The notes beneath the pieces are model-generated. The model worked only from the letters and a program-made list of their open reading frames with translations, had not been told where the DNA came from and did no database searches. A program made the translations under genes and the position numbers. A stretch of DNA of 55,478 bases from Desulfobulbus propionicus (GTDB taxonomy: Bacteria; Desulfobacterota; Desulfobulbia; Desulfobulbales; Desulfobulbaceae): positions 1-55,478 of the forward strand of contig PDQK01000032.1 of NCBI GenBank assembly GCA_002746685.1. Reading direction: 5' to 3'. Below are positions 25,971-35,606 of the stretch, in pieces; the first letter of the stretch is position 1, and each line of letters begins with the position of its first letter.

Positions 25971-27166
25971 TACTTCCTGTTAAGCGCCTGGATTTGAAGA
26001 CGCAAGGAGTTTAAGCGGATAAAACCGGTTGCATCACCCTGATTATACACATCATCTTCTTCAAAGGTCGCCAAATCTTCCGAGTACAGCGAGTTGTCAG
26101 ACTTTCTGCCCACGGGAATACAGTTCCCCTTATACAATTTAAGCCGCACCGTTCCGCTGACGGTGTTCTGGGCTTCATCCATGGTTTTCTGCATCAACTG
26201 CATTTCTGGAGAGAACCAGAACCCATTGTAGATCAACGTAGAGTAACGTGGGACCAGTGAATCACGGATGCTCAGCACCTCACGGTCCATGGTGATGGTC
26301 TCTAAATCGCGGTGTGCCACCCGCAGGATAGAACCGCCGGGAGTCTCATAAACGCCACGGGACTTCATACCAACGAAACGGTTCTCCACCATGTCCAGAC
26401 GGCCAATACCATTCTCACCACCCAGGGTGTTGAGCCGCTTCATCAAGGCAACCGGACCAAGTCGTTCCCCATCAATGGCAACAGGATTGCCCTGCTCAAA
26501 CTCCATCTCAATATAGGTGGGGGTATCAGGAGCATTTTCAGGAGCAACGCTCAGCTTGAACATATCCTCATCCGGCTCATTCCATGGATCTTCGAGGATG
26601 CCACCTTCAAAACTGATGTGCAGCAGGTTTTCATCGGAACTGTACGGGCTTTTCTTGGTCACAGGCACCGGGATATCATGCTCTTTGGCAAAGGCTACCA
26701 GCTTCTTCCGGGAGTTGAGATCCCAGATCCGCCATGGTGCGATGATGTTCAAGCGTGGATTGAGTGCCAAATAGCTGAGCTCAAAACGGACCTGATCATT
26801 TCCCTTGCCAGTAGCGCCGTGGCTCACTGCATCAGCGTTCTCTTCCTCGGCAATCCGCACCTGCTCCTTACTGATCAGCGGTCTGGCCAGCGAGGTTCCG
26901 AGCAGATAAGAGCCCTCATAAATGGCATTGGCACGAAAAGCAGGAAAAATATAATCACGCACAAACTCTTCCTGCAAATCGGAAATAACAACCTTTTCCG
27001 CACCGGTTGCCATGCCTTTTTCACGTACTGCATCCCAGTCTTCCTTCTGCCCAATATCAGCGGAGTAGGCAACAACAGGACATTCATATTCTTCACTCAG
27101 CCACTTCAAAATAACCGAGGTATCAAGCCCGCCTGAGTAGGCGAGTACTATCTTATTTACACTCAT
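25970..27166 (-). CDS. argG: Argininosuccinate synthase
   Basis: 398 residues. ATP-dependent condensation of citrulline and aspartate. The N-terminal PP-loop [23 protein letters not shown] (~120-132) and [15 protein letters not shown] near the C-terminus are diagnostic. 34 bases downstream of argF. Confidence 0.98.
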   Translation of the reverse strand: MSVNKIVLAYSGGLDTSVILKWLSEEYECPVVAYSADIGQKEDWDAVREKGMATGAEKVVISDLQEEFVRDYIFPAFRANAIYEGSYLLGTSLARPLISKEQVRIAEEENADAVSHGATGKGNDQVRFELSYLALNPRLNIIAPWRIWDLNSRKKLVAFAKEHDIPVPVTKKSPYSSDENLLHISFEGGILEDPWNEPDEDMFKLSVAPENAPDTPTYIEMEFEQGNPVAIDGERLGPVALMKRLNTLGGENGIGRLDMVENRFVGMKSRGVYETPGGSILRVAHRDLETITMDREVLSIRDSLVPRYSTLIYNGFWFSPEMQLMQKTMDEAQNTVSGTVRLKLYKGNCIPVGRKSDNSLYSEDLATFEEDDVYNQGDATGFIRLNSLRLQIQALNRK

Positions 27167-27200
27167 AGCTGTAACTCTATTATCTGTCTAAATTATCTTT

Positions 27201-28112
27201 TTATGCCAGAAAAAAATCCAGCAACGCTTTATGGATATGCATTTTATTCTCTGCCTCTTCAAAGATCACCTCGCTGGCACCTTCAAGCACCTCTTCAGTG
27301 ATCTCCTCTTCCCGGTGAGCTGGTAGACAGTGCAGCACGATGGCGTCCTCCTTTGCCTTGGCCAACAGTTCCGCATTAAGCTGGTAAGGCTGGAACAGCT
27401 TGATACGTTCTTCCTGCTCATCTTCCTGTCCCATGGACGCCCACACATCCACATTTACCACATCTGCCCCCTGGATTGCCTCAACAGGATCTTCCAGCAG
27501 GGTAATAGGTGCTGTGGCTCGTTCCAGTGACTGGGCAAGGATTTCCTGGTTGGGTGCAAAGCCTTTTGGGCAAGCCAGGGTCAGCTCAAAGCCAAACAGG
27601 GAGGCAGCCTCAACCCAGGTGTTGGCCATATTATTGCCATCACCAATCCAGGTAACTTTAAGTGGCTCCAACGCACCTTTAAACTCAATCACCGTCATCA
27701 GATCGCTTAAAATCTGACAGGGGTGATACAGGTCTGTCAAGGCATTAATCACCGGAACCTTGCTGTATTTGGCCAACTCGGTAACCACATCCTGGCCAAA
27801 GGTTCGTACCACGATGCCGTCAACATAGCGGTCCAGCACACGGGCTGTATCCTTAAGCGGCTCACCCCGACCGAGCTGAGAGTCCTTGCTGGACATGAAA
27901 ATGACATTGCCACCCAGCCCATACATGGCCGCTTCAAAAGAAACGCGGGTACGGGTAGATGGCTTGTCGAAAAGCAAACAGATGGTTTTGCCTGCCAGTT
28001 GTTGATGGCTGATTCCGTTTTTGCTTTCAGACTTGAGCACTATGGCCCGGTCGATCATCGATTGCAGTTGTTCTTTACTAAACTGCTGTAATGCTAAAAG
28101 ATGCGTGTTCAT
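27201..28112 (-). CDS. argF: Ornithine carbamoyltransferase
   Basis: 303 residues from ATG 28112 (MNTHLLALQQF), preceded by CGGAG; the longer frame from 28262 adds sequence unrelated to OTCases. Carbamoyl-phosphate site STRTR (~54-58), HPCQ (~133) and the ornithine-loop HCLP motif near the C-terminus are intact. Makes citrulline. Upstream lies the decayed mntP-like gene and then argD. Confidence 0.97.
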   Translation of the reverse strand: MNTHLLALQQFSKEQLQSMIDRAIVLKSESKNGISHQQLAGKTICLLFDKPSTRTRVSFEAAMYGLGGNVIFMSSKDSQLGRGEPLKDTARVLDRYVDGIVVRTFGQDVVTELAKYSKVPVINALTDLYHPCQILSDLMTVIEFKGALEPLKVTWIGDGNNMANTWVEAASLFGFELTLACPKGFAPNQEILAQSLERATAPITLLEDPVEAIQGADVVNVDVWASMGQEDEQEERIKLFQPYQLNAELLAKAKEDAIVLHCLPAHREEEITEEVLEGASEVIFEEAENKMHIHKALLDFFLA

Positions 28113-28258
28113 AACTCCGTTCCCTGTTGTGGGTCTGCTGCGGCGCTGATTGATGCTGGAACACCCCTGTGCTGCAGCCCCATCAGTATGCCGGGTAAAA
28201 ACTGTAATTGATACAAAAAAACAGCAGTTTTGCAAAGGGAATTCATGGGTTAGCCGTA

Positions 28259-28501
28259 TCAAATGGCACCAGTCACGATTTTTACCCCAATTCCTATGGG
28301 CACCACCCCGCCAAAGACCTCAACTCGTTTCCCCTAGATGGAGCCAATACGTGCCCGAAAAGTAATCCCAGTGGAGTAAAAACGCTGCAACAAGACCAAT
28401 AATCAAAGCAGGGAGCCAGCGGCCAATGCAACGGCAAGCGCGTCCATTGCAAAAGCAACGGCTATGGCAAACAGAAAGAGCCTGTCTATGGATTCTAACA
28501 C
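28259..28501 (-). pseudogene. Decayed mntP-like (DUF204) Mn efflux gene
   Basis: Immediately at the argD stop, a GTG (28501) opens LESIDRLFLFAIAVAFAMDA, continuing LAVALAAGSLL, the first helix of MntP/DUF204 with its MDA motif, before a TGA. A shifted frame then reads IIGLVAAFLL, and a third frame gives ARIGS, a TAG, then GKRVEVFGGVVPIGIGVKI and stop, the characteristic last helix of MntP. About 240 bases against ~560 for a full gene: helices 2-4 are missing, with a frameshift and a nonsense codon. A clear relic of a manganese exporter, sitting between argD and argF. Confidence 0.7.
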
Positions 28502-29700
28502 TAGCTGTCCATTTCCTGGAATACCTCTGTCAAAGTTGCAACCACCTGATCAATGTCCTCAGTGGTGACGGTGAGAGGAGGCATGAATCTGAGCACCTGA
28601 TTGCCGGCAAAGTTCATCAATACTCCGCGTCCAAACATGTTCTGGACAATGGCATTGCCCAACTCGCATCCTTTTGCAGTAAGTACCAGCCCGAGCAGCA
28701 AGCCCTTACCTCTCACTCCTGTGGCAAAGGCTGGGAACTTCGCTGCCAGCCCTTCAAGCTTGTTGATAAAATAGGTGCTTTTTTGCCCTACTCCTTCCAG
28801 AAAGCCTTCACTGAGTACCTCTTTTAACACTGTCACAGCAGCTGCTGCTGCCACAGGATTTCCCCCAAAAGTGGAGCCGTGAGAACCGGGGCCAAAGGAT
28901 GTGGCAATCTCGTCAGTGGTCAGCATGGCCCCGATGGGCAGGCCATTGCCCAGCGCCTTGGAAGAGGTCATGATATCCGGCACAACACCTGTCTGCTCGT
29001 AGGCAAAAAGGGTTCCGGTTCTGCCCATCCCGGTCTGAATTTCATCAAAAATCAGCAGCAAATCATGCTTGTCACACAGCTCCCGCAGCCCTTTCAGGTA
29101 TTTCACATCCAGAGGTCTTACCCCCCCTTCTCCCTGAATAGGTTCACAGAGGATGGCGCAGGTCTTCTCATTGATGAGTTGTGCAACACGTTCAATCTGA
29201 CCAAACTCGGCATACACGTACCCCGCAGGCAGCGGTTCAAACCCTTCATGGAACTTGGGTTGCCCGGTGGCAGCCAACGTGTTCATGGTCCGGCCATGAA
29301 AAGAACCGGACAAGGAGATAACCTCGTAGCGCTCCTCTCCGGCATGGAGTCTCGCTAGTTTAAGAGCCGCTTCATTGGCCTCAGCCCCTGAATTGGCTAA
29401 AAAAAGTTTATCAGCAAAGGTGTTTTGGGTGAGCAGCTCGGCAAGCTCAATTTGAGGTTGCATATGAAACAGGTTGGACACATGCACAAGTTTCTGCGCC
29501 TGCTCGCAGATGGCCTCGGCAACTTTGGGGTGACAGTGCCCCAGGGCGCACACCGCAATACCACCAATACAATCCAGATATTGGTTACCCTCAGCATCCC
29601 AAAGGCGGCAACCTTTCCCCCGCACCATCATTTTCGGAAACCTGGCGTAGGTACCGATAAAAACCTGTTCTCCTCGCTCTACCCACTGTGCATTATTCAC
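28501..29700 (-). CDS. argD: Acetylornithine aminotransferase
   Basis: 399-residue class III PLP aminotransferase. The PLP lysine is in TSSKALGNGLPIGAM; GGIAVCALGH, FHGRTMNTLAATG and LIFDEIQTGMGRTG are further family blocks. Starts with GTG at 29700 directly after the argB stop (TAAGTG). Converts N-acetylglutamate semialdehyde to N-acetylornithine; may also serve DapC in the DAP pathway, for which no dedicated gene is seen here. Confidence 0.96.
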   Translation of the reverse strand: MNNAQWVERGEQVFIGTYARFPKMMVRGKGCRLWDAEGNQYLDCIGGIAVCALGHCHPKVAEAICEQAQKLVHVSNLFHMQPQIELAELLTQNTFADKLFLANSGAEANEAALKLARLHAGEERYEVISLSGSFHGRTMNTLAATGQPKFHEGFEPLPAGYVYAEFGQIERVAQLINEKTCAILCEPIQGEGGVRPLDVKYLKGLRELCDKHDLLLIFDEIQTGMGRTGTLFAYEQTGVVPDIMTSSKALGNGLPIGAMLTTDEIATSFGPGSHGSTFGGNPVAAAAAVTVLKEVLSEGFLEGVGQKSTYFINKLEGLAAKFPAFATGVRGKGLLLGLVLTAKGCELGNAIVQNMFGRGVLMNFAGNQVLRFMPPLTVTTEDIDQVVATLTEVFQEMDS

Positions 29701-30582
29701 TTATACAATCTCCGTCCCAATCCCTTCCGGGGTAAATATTTCAAGCAAAATAGCGTGTTCCTGTCGTCCATCAATGATATGTGCCTTGCCCACCCCATCG
29801 TTAAGCGAACTTACACAACAGTTAACCTTGGGAATCATGCCGCCGCTGATGGTTTCATTTGCAACAAGGCCTGGCACCTCGTCTCGCTGGATAGTTGAAA
29901 TAAGCTCACCCTGTGTATCTTTTACCCCTTCCACATCGGTGAGCAGCACCAGCTTTACTGCATCAAGTTCAGCCGCAATGGCTCCAGCCACCAGATCAGC
30001 ATTGATATTAAACGCCTGACCATCCTCGCCAACTCCAACGGGAGCAATAACCGGGATAAAGGCCTGGGCATCAAGCGTGGCTAAGATAGCAGAGTTAACC
30101 TTGGTTACCTCGCCAACCCGCCCCAGATCGATAAGTTCCGGTGGCAGGTGGCCATCTTTTGGCTTGGAGTGGATGGTCATTTTACGCGCCTGAACCAAGT
30201 CTCCATCCCGCCCTGACAAACCAACGGCCTTTCCGCCATGGTGGTTAATCAAGCCAACAATCTCCTTGTTCACCTTACCTACCAACACCATCTCCACCAC
30301 ATCCATGGTCTCGCCATCGGTAACTCGCATGCCTTGTATATAGTTTGGCGTAATCTGCATCTTTTCCAGAAAACGATTAATCTGTGGTCCCCCGCCATGG
30401 ACGATAACCGGGTTGATCCCCACATACTTCATCAGGATGATATCAAGGGCAAACTTGCGCTTGAGTTCCTCGTCTACCATGGCGTGCCCACCATACTTGA
30501 TGACCACGGTTTTTCCATAAAACTCCCTGATATACGGGAGCGACTCCACCAGCACATTTGCCTTGAGTATTCCTTCCTGCAT
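29701..30582 (-). CDS. argB: Acetylglutamate kinase
   Basis: 293 residues. Phosphorylates N-acetylglutamate. [18 protein letters not shown] and the nucleotide-binding NINADLVAG region are present. Two in-frame ATGs (30588 and 30582) occur; GGAAGGA is placed better for the second. First gene of the arginine run, with a promoter at ~30624-30651. The long N-terminal helix ([20 protein letters not shown]) is typical of arginine-inhibited hexameric forms. Confidence 0.97.
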   Translation of the reverse strand: MQEGILKANVLVESLPYIREFYGKTVVIKYGGHAMVDEELKRKFALDIILMKYVGINPVIVHGGGPQINRFLEKMQITPNYIQGMRVTDGETMDVVEMVLVGKVNKEIVGLINHHGGKAVGLSGRDGDLVQARKMTIHSKPKDGHLPPELIDLGRVGEVTKVNSAILATLDAQAFIPVIAPVGVGEDGQAFNINADLVAGAIAAELDAVKLVLLTDVEGVKDTQGELISTIQRDEVPGLVANETISGGMIPKVNCCVSSLNDGVGKAHIIDGRQEHAILLEIFTPEGIGTEIV

Positions 30583-30623
30583 GGCCATTCCTTCCTTGTT
30601 TCACAGACTGCTCATTGTGGGTG

Positions 30624-30651
30624 TATATAACCTTAATTATTGGGATTTCAA
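30624..30651 (-). promoter_or_regulatory. Sigma-70-type promoter of the arg/dap run
   Basis: Minus strand TTGAAA (30651-30646), 16-base spacer, TATATA (30629-30624), about 42 bases upstream of the argB start. It is the only strong promoter seen for the genes down to folK. Confidence 0.55.
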
Positions 30652-30860
30652 GAATTTTACTTGCTGAGCTATTCCTCTTTCTTTACAAAGCAAGCTGCTC
30701 TGTAAATCCTGCCCTAAAACCGTTGCTGATCCAGGGATACAATGCGTTTTGTACTGTACTCATGGTTCAAACAGGTGTAAACAGTTGTCTTGCAAACGAG
30801 GTAATGATCTCGTGGAACAGCCCTTTACTTTTACATTTGAACAAAGTAAGGTATGCATCT

Positions 30861-30889
30861 TTGCAAAAAACAATCCAATAACGTATACG
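30861..30889 (+). promoter_or_regulatory. Sigma-70-type promoter of lptA-lptB-rpoN-ptsN
   Basis: TTGCAA (30861-30866), 17-base spacer, TATACG (30884-30889), 33 bases before the lptA ATG. The rest of the ~330-base argB-lptA intergenic region shows no gene. Confidence 0.5.
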
Positions 30890-30922
30890 TTTAGTTTTTT
30901 GTTCTTTTTTGAGGCCAAAAGA

Positions 30923-31456
30923 ATGCAACAAACCGTTATGACAGTAAAGAAAAAAGGGGTTATAGCCCCCCTGCTAGTGTTGTCTTGCCTGTTTTTTTCA
31001 TCCGCCTTTGCCCAAGACTCTGAGAAACCGATTCACATAGAAGCAGACCGGATGATCTCCCTGGAAGAGAAGAACGCTGTTATGTTCTTCGGCAATGTAG
31101 ACGCTAAACAGGGCAAGGTGACTATCCATTCCCAGGAAATGACCATCTATTACGTTCCCAAGGATGGCAAAAGCAAGAACAACTCCAGCCAGGTTAAACG
31201 GTTAATCTGCAAAAAAGATGTTGAAGTGATTCAGGACGACTGGCTTGGTACTGGCGAAAGGATGGATTACTTCACTAAAGATCGCAAAGTTATCTTGTCT
31301 GGCAATGCCAAAGCATGGCAAGGGCAAAACATGGTAGCTGGTGAGACCATCACCTATTATCTGGATGAAAAACGCTCCATTGTGGAGCACAATCAGGCCA
31401 AATCAGGCGGTAGAGTTACAGCAACACTCCACCCGGATTCTGATAAGAAGAACTGA
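30923..31456 (+). CDS. lptA: Periplasmic LPS transport protein LptA
   Basis: 177 residues from ATG 30923, with GAGG nine bases upstream. Signal peptide (~1-30, ending SAFA), then an OstA/LptA beta-jellyroll domain starting PIHIEADRMISLEE and with VMFFGNVDAKQGKVTIHSQE. It bridges inner and outer membranes in LPS export. The gene overlaps lptB by one base (TGATG). In-frame sequence upstream of 30923 covers the promoter and is non-coding. Confidence 0.9.
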   Translation: MQQTVMTVKKKGVIAPLLVLSCLFFSSAFAQDSEKPIHIEADRMISLEEKNAVMFFGNVDAKQGKVTIHSQEMTIYYVPKDGKSKNNSSQVKRLICKKDVEVIQDDWLGTGERMDYFTKDRKVILSGNAKAWQGQNMVAGETITYYLDEKRSIVEHNQAKSGGRVTATLHPDSDKKN

Positions 31457-32187
31457 TGCCAGCAACCTCGCTGCTTGAGACCAGAAATATTGTTAAGGAG
31501 TATCGCCAGCGCAGGGTGGTTGATCAAATCAACCTGCAGGTGGCAAGCTCTTCCGTGGTTGGGCTGCTGGGGCCAAACGGTGCTGGTAAGACCACAACCT
31601 TTTACTCCATTGTTGGTTTTATCCGGCCCACCAGCGGTTCTATCCATCTGGACGGCAAGGATATAACCGCGTTGCCCATTCACAAGCGGGCCTCCAGAGG
31701 AATCACCTATCTGGCTCAGGAACCTTCGGTTTTTAAGAAACTGACGGTTGAAGAAAATGTGCGGATTGTGTTAGAACCGCTTGGACTACCCAAAAACGAG
31801 ATTAAAAAACGGATTGATGAGCTCATGGCCGAGCTCAAGATTGAGTACCTGAGACAAAACAAAGGGCACGCCCTTTCCGGCGGGGAGCGACGCAGAGTGG
31901 AAATCATGCGGGCATTGGCAACCAAGCCCAGATTTATTCTGCTCGATGAACCCTTTGCAGGCGTTGACCCCTTGGCCGTTGCTGACCTGCAGCAGATTAT
32001 CAGGGACTTGAAAAACAAGGGCTTAGGGGTGCTCATTTCCGACCATAATGTCCGCGAAACCCTCCAGGTATGTGATTTTGCCTACATTATGAACAGCGGC
32101 AAAATTCTCACCAGTGGGGTGGCCACCGATATTATTGAAAGTGTTGTTGCACGTAAGATGTACTTAGGGGACAATTTTCATATGTAA
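31456..32187 (+). CDS. lptB: LPS export ABC transporter ATPase LptB
   Basis: 243 residues. Walker A GPNGAGKTTTFY (~37), Q-loop YLAQEPSVFKKLTVEEN, signature LSGGERRRVEI, Walker B FILLDEPFAGVDP and the switch His in ISDHNVRETL; this set is diagnostic for LptB. Powers LPS extraction with LptFG. Between lptA and rpoN as in many proteobacteria. Confidence 0.97.
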   Translation: MPATSLLETRNIVKEYRQRRVVDQINLQVASSSVVGLLGPNGAGKTTTFYSIVGFIRPTSGSIHLDGKDITALPIHKRASRGITYLAQEPSVFKKLTVEENVRIVLEPLGLPKNEIKKRIDELMAELKIEYLRQNKGHALSGGERRRVEIMRALATKPRFILLDEPFAGVDPLAVADLQQIIRDLKNKGLGVLISDHNVRETLQVCDFAYIMNSGKILTSGVATDIIESVVARKMYLGDNFHM

Positions 32188-32251
32188 CATGAGCTGTTTT
32201 GACGTTACTAATAACAATGAAGACAAGGATGTGATTTCCTTCTAGAACACC

Positions 32252-33706
32252 ATGGCACTTGAACTTCGACAAAGCCTTAAACTAACGCAAAAACTGGTGA
32301 TGACCCCTCAGCTACGCCAGGCAATTAAACTGCTGCAGCTTGGACGGCTTGAGCTGACAGAGGCGTTGCAGGCTGAAATCGAGCAAAACCCCATGCTTGA
32401 AGAAGCTCCCAGCCAGGAAATTACGGAACACAATCCCCAATCACTCACCGCTGAAGAGGTTAAGGAAACCCCAGAGCCTACGGTTACAGGCCAAGTGCAA
32501 GGCGATGGCACCGATAACGTACCAGAGACCAACTGGGAAGATTATGTCAACAATTTTGACTCAGACTTTTCCTTTGCCCGAGAAACCCCGCCTGCCGACG
32601 CGCCCTCTCAATTTGACTTCATTTCCAGCACCCCGGGGCTGGAACAGTTTCTTCAGTGGCAGCTCACCCACCTCAAGCTGGACAAAGGAGATACCACCAT
32701 TGCCGAATTCATTTTAGGCAACCTTGACGGTCATGGCTTTTTTGATGCCGACATAGAAGATATCTGCACCCACTGCGGAGTGAGCGAAGAGGAGGCAGAA
32801 GGGGTGCTACGCATTGTCCAGAGCCTTGATCCTGCTGGAGTTGCAGCACGAGATATTCGTGAAGCGCTTTTGCTCCAACTGGATCGCAAGGGCTATTACG
32901 ACTCCCTGCCTTATCAAATCGTTGCCGAGCACATGGACCTGCTAGAGACCAAAAACTACATGCTCCTTGCTCGTCAAACCGGAGCAACCATTCGCAAGGT
33001 GCAAGATGCGGTTGCCGTCATCCAGGAGCTAACGCCCTATCCTGGAAACGAATACAGTAACGAACAGACCAATTACGTCATCCCAGACGTGTATATCCAT
33101 AAAATTGGTCAAGAGTACGTTATTCAGCTCAATAATGATGGCCTGCCTAACCTCCAGCTCTCTGAGGAATACATAAACCTGCTCAAACAGCGCAAAGAGC
33201 TTCCTGCTGAGTCAAAAGGATATCTGCGAGAAAACAAACGAAATGCCGAGTGGTTTATCCGCTCCATTGAGCAGCGGCAACAAACCATTTATAAGGTCAT
33301 GGAGAGTTTGCTCAAGTTCCAGGCTGACTTTTTCGAGCATGGAGCCAGTGCAATGAAGCCCCTGGTACTGCGGGATGTGGCAGAGGACATCGGCATGCAC
33401 GAGTCAACGGTGAGCAGGGTAACCTCAAATAAATATGCCCACACTCCCCAGGGCATTTATGAGCTGAAATACTTTTTCAGTACTGCGGTAGCAACAACAG
33501 ATGGCGACACCGTTGCAGCTGAGGCGATTAAAAATCGGATCCGACAGCTTATAGGAAACGAAGATCCATACAAACCGCTCAGTGACAACAAACTCTCCCA
33601 AATGCTGGCTGATGAAAACATCAAGGTTGCCCGCCGAACTGTTGCCAAGTACCGTGATCAACTCAAAATCCTGCCCGTCAAACATCGCAGAAAAACCAGA
33701 AAGTGA
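32252..33706 (+). CDS. rpoN: RNA polymerase sigma-54 factor
   Basis: 484 residues. Gln/Leu-rich region I (MALELRQSLKLTQKLVMTPQ start), acidic region II (~50-125), core-binding domain, and the C-terminal helix-turn-helix followed by the RpoN box ARRTVAKYRDQL. Requires AAA+ activators such as the QseF-like protein encoded at 38970-40322. Overlaps ptsN by four bases. Confidence 0.98.
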   Translation: MALELRQSLKLTQKLVMTPQLRQAIKLLQLGRLELTEALQAEIEQNPMLEEAPSQEITEHNPQSLTAEEVKETPEPTVTGQVQGDGTDNVPETNWEDYVNNFDSDFSFARETPPADAPSQFDFISSTPGLEQFLQWQLTHLKLDKGDTTIAEFILGNLDGHGFFDADIEDICTHCGVSEEEAEGVLRIVQSLDPAGVAARDIREALLLQLDRKGYYDSLPYQIVAEHMDLLETKNYMLLARQTGATIRKVQDAVAVIQELTPYPGNEYSNEQTNYVIPDVYIHKIGQEYVIQLNNDGLPNLQLSEEYINLLKQRKELPAESKGYLRENKRNAEWFIRSIEQRQQTIYKVMESLLKFQADFFEHGASAMKPLVLRDVAEDIGMHESTVSRVTSNKYAHTPQGIYELKYFFSTAVATTDGDTVAAEAIKNRIRQLIGNEDPYKPLSDNKLSQMLADENIKVARRTVAKYRDQLKILPVKHRRKTRK

Positions 33707-34170
33707 GTTCACCCATCATGCTGACCCTTCATCAAGAATGCATCCTGCTTAATTTGCAAGCAACCAATAAGGAAGGGGTGCTGGAAGAACTCACACAGCT
33801 GGCAGTACAGCATTACAATAACCTGGATGAGCAGCAGCTCTTAGCAACCTTACTTGAGCGGGAGCAAATTGGCTCCACCGGAGTTGGCAATGGTGTTGCC
33901 ATTCCCCACGGGAAGATGCTGGGGCTTGAGGAAATTATCTTCTGCTTTGGCCGCAGCACAGGTGGAGTAAACTTTGAAGCCATCGACAATCGCCCTGTTT
34001 TCCTGTTTGCCATGCTGCTCTCTCCACTCAACATTGCAAGCGATTACCTCAAGGCACTTGCCCATGTGAGCACCGTATTAAAGGAGCAACAAAACCGTAT
34101 TATGCTCCTGCAAGACCCGTCACCGAAAGATGTCGTCTCACTCTTTACTCCACCTGAAAAAAACCTGTAA
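33703..34170 (+). CDS. ptsN: PTS IIA-like nitrogen-regulatory protein
   Basis: 155 residues with the EIIA-fructose fold; the phosphorylatable His is in GVAIPHGK (~65). GTG at 33703 overlaps the rpoN stop (GTGA); an ATG at 33718 is an alternative. In many proteobacteria hpf sits between rpoN and ptsN; here it is absent. The regulator acts through phosphorylation by EINtr/NPr. Confidence 0.92.
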   Translation: MSSPIMLTLHQECILLNLQATNKEGVLEELTQLAVQHYNNLDEQQLLATLLEREQIGSTGVGNGVAIPHGKMLGLEEIIFCFGRSTGGVNFEAIDNRPVFLFAMLLSPLNIASDYLKALAHVSTVLKEQQNRIMLLQDPSPKDVVSLFTPPEKNL

Positions 34171-34196
34171 CATTTGACTACTCCGCCCAAAATACA

Positions 34197-34230
34197 ACAA
34201 GCCCTGCAGGATAACTCCTGCAGGGCTTGT
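34197..34230. terminator. Convergent terminator between ptsN and DAHP synthase gene
   Basis: Perfect 15-bp arms ACAAGCCCTGCAGGA (34197-34211) and TCCTGCAGGGCTTGT (34216-34230) with a 4-base loop, followed on the plus strand by CAGGTTTT. It lies between two convergent genes and can serve both. Confidence 0.85.
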
Positions 34231-34255
34231 CAGGTTTTGGCTAATGAACCAGCAA

Positions 34256-35602
34256 TTAACTGCGAATCATCTCTGCAATCTGAAAGGCCATTTCAAGGGA
34301 TTGCTCGGCATTTAAGCGTGGATCGCAGGTGGTGAGATAACGGAGCCCAAGCTGCTCATCAGAAATATCTCTTGCCCCGCCAATACATTCGGTAACGTCA
34401 TCCCCGGTCAGCTCAAAATGCACGCCACCGGGAACGGTTCCCTCTGCCCAGTGAATATCAAAAAAACAGCGTAATTCAGAGAGAATATGTTCAAAATTTC
34501 TTGTTTTATGGCCGCTCTCAGCACTAAAGGTGTTGGCATGCATAGGATCGCAACTCCAGAGCACATTACGCCCGGAAGCTTTAATAGAACGCAAAAGTGG
34601 TGGCAGATGCTTTTCAATCCCCTTGGCACCCAGACGGGTGATCAGTGTTATCCTTCCCATCTCATTTTCCGGGTTAAGCGTATCAAGGATGCGTAAAATC
34701 TCATCCACATCGTGCTTTGGCCCAATCTTCATTCCCAGCGGGTTCTTTACTCCGCGTAAAAATTCAATATGGGCACCATCCAGCTGCCGGGTTCGGTCGC
34801 CAATCCACAACATATGACCTGAACAATCGTACCAGCCGCCTTCGACGGAATCTTCACGGGTCAGCGCTTCTTCATAGCCCAGAAACAATGCTTCATGGGA
34901 AGTGAAAAACTGGGCCTGCTTCAACTGAGGGCTGTCAGTCTCAATGCCAATGGTTTCCATGAACTTCAGGGCATTGGAAATTTGTTTAGCCAAGCGGGCA
35001 TAGGAGCGCCCCATGGGTGACTGCTTGACAAACTCCTGGTTCCACGCATGAACCCGATGCAGAGAACTGAAGCCCCCACGGGTGAAGGCCCGTAGCAGGT
35101 TCAGCGTTGCAGCCGACATATTGTATCCTTTCAGCAGCCGCTCCGGGTCAGGGATACGAGCCTCTTGGGTCGACTCAGCAGAATTTGCCATATCTCCACG
35201 GTAACTGGGCATCTCTACGCCGTTTACCATCTCAGTATCACTGGAGCGCGGCTTGGCATACTGCCCCGCAATACGGCCCAATTTGACCACCGGCTTATTC
35301 CCGGCATAGGTCAAAATAACGGCCATCTGCAGCAACACCTTCAACTTTTCCCTGATATTGGGTGCGGTGCAACGAGAAAATTCTTCTGAGCAGTCACCAC
35401 CTTGAAGCACAAAGGCTTCACCCGCACCGGCCTTGGCCAACAAGGCTTTCAGATCACGAATCTCACCGGCAAATACCAGCGGCGGCAGGGTGGAAAGTTC
35501 TTCCAAGACCTGATTTAATTTTTCTTCATTCGGCCAGTTAGGCTGCTGCAGGGCAATTTTTTCTCGCCAGCTTGTTTTACTCCACTCTTTCACATCACTC
35601 AT
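34256..35602 (-). CDS. aroF: Class II DAHP synthase
   Basis: 448 residues of the plant/mycobacterial type II family. Condenses PEP and erythrose-4-phosphate, first step of the shikimate pathway. Motifs: LQGGDCSEEF with the metal Cys, KLGRIAGQYAKPRSS, WIGDRTRQLDGAH, CDPMHANT and GGVHFELTGDDVTEC. ATG 35602 is used because it follows the upstream gene's stop by four bases; a GTG at 35623 would overlap that gene. Confidence 0.95.
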   Translation of the reverse strand: MSDVKEWSKTSWREKIALQQPNWPNEEKLNQVLEELSTLPPLVFAGEIRDLKALLAKAGAGEAFVLQGGDCSEEFSRCTAPNIREKLKVLLQMAVILTYAGNKPVVKLGRIAGQYAKPRSSDTEMVNGVEMPSYRGDMANSAESTQEARIPDPERLLKGYNMSAATLNLLRAFTRGGFSSLHRVHAWNQEFVKQSPMGRSYARLAKQISNALKFMETIGIETDSPQLKQAQFFTSHEALFLGYEEALTREDSVEGGWYDCSGHMLWIGDRTRQLDGAHIEFLRGVKNPLGMKIGPKHDVDEILRILDTLNPENEMGRITLITRLGAKGIEKHLPPLLRSIKASGRNVLWSCDPMHANTFSAESGHKTRNFEHILSELRCFFDIHWAEGTVPGGVHFELTGDDVTECIGGARDISDEQLGLRYLTTCDPRLNAEQSLEMAFQIAEMIRS

Positions 35603-35606
35603 TATA

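Noticed and set aside
26312..27136. 274-codon frame antisense to argG
   Set aside because: Same reason: argG is unambiguous and the antisense frame has no motif.
28113..28258. Leader of argF considered as a riboswitch or attenuator
   Set aside because: No convincing stem with terminator and no Arg-rich leader peptide; the sequence upstream is explained by the mntP relic.
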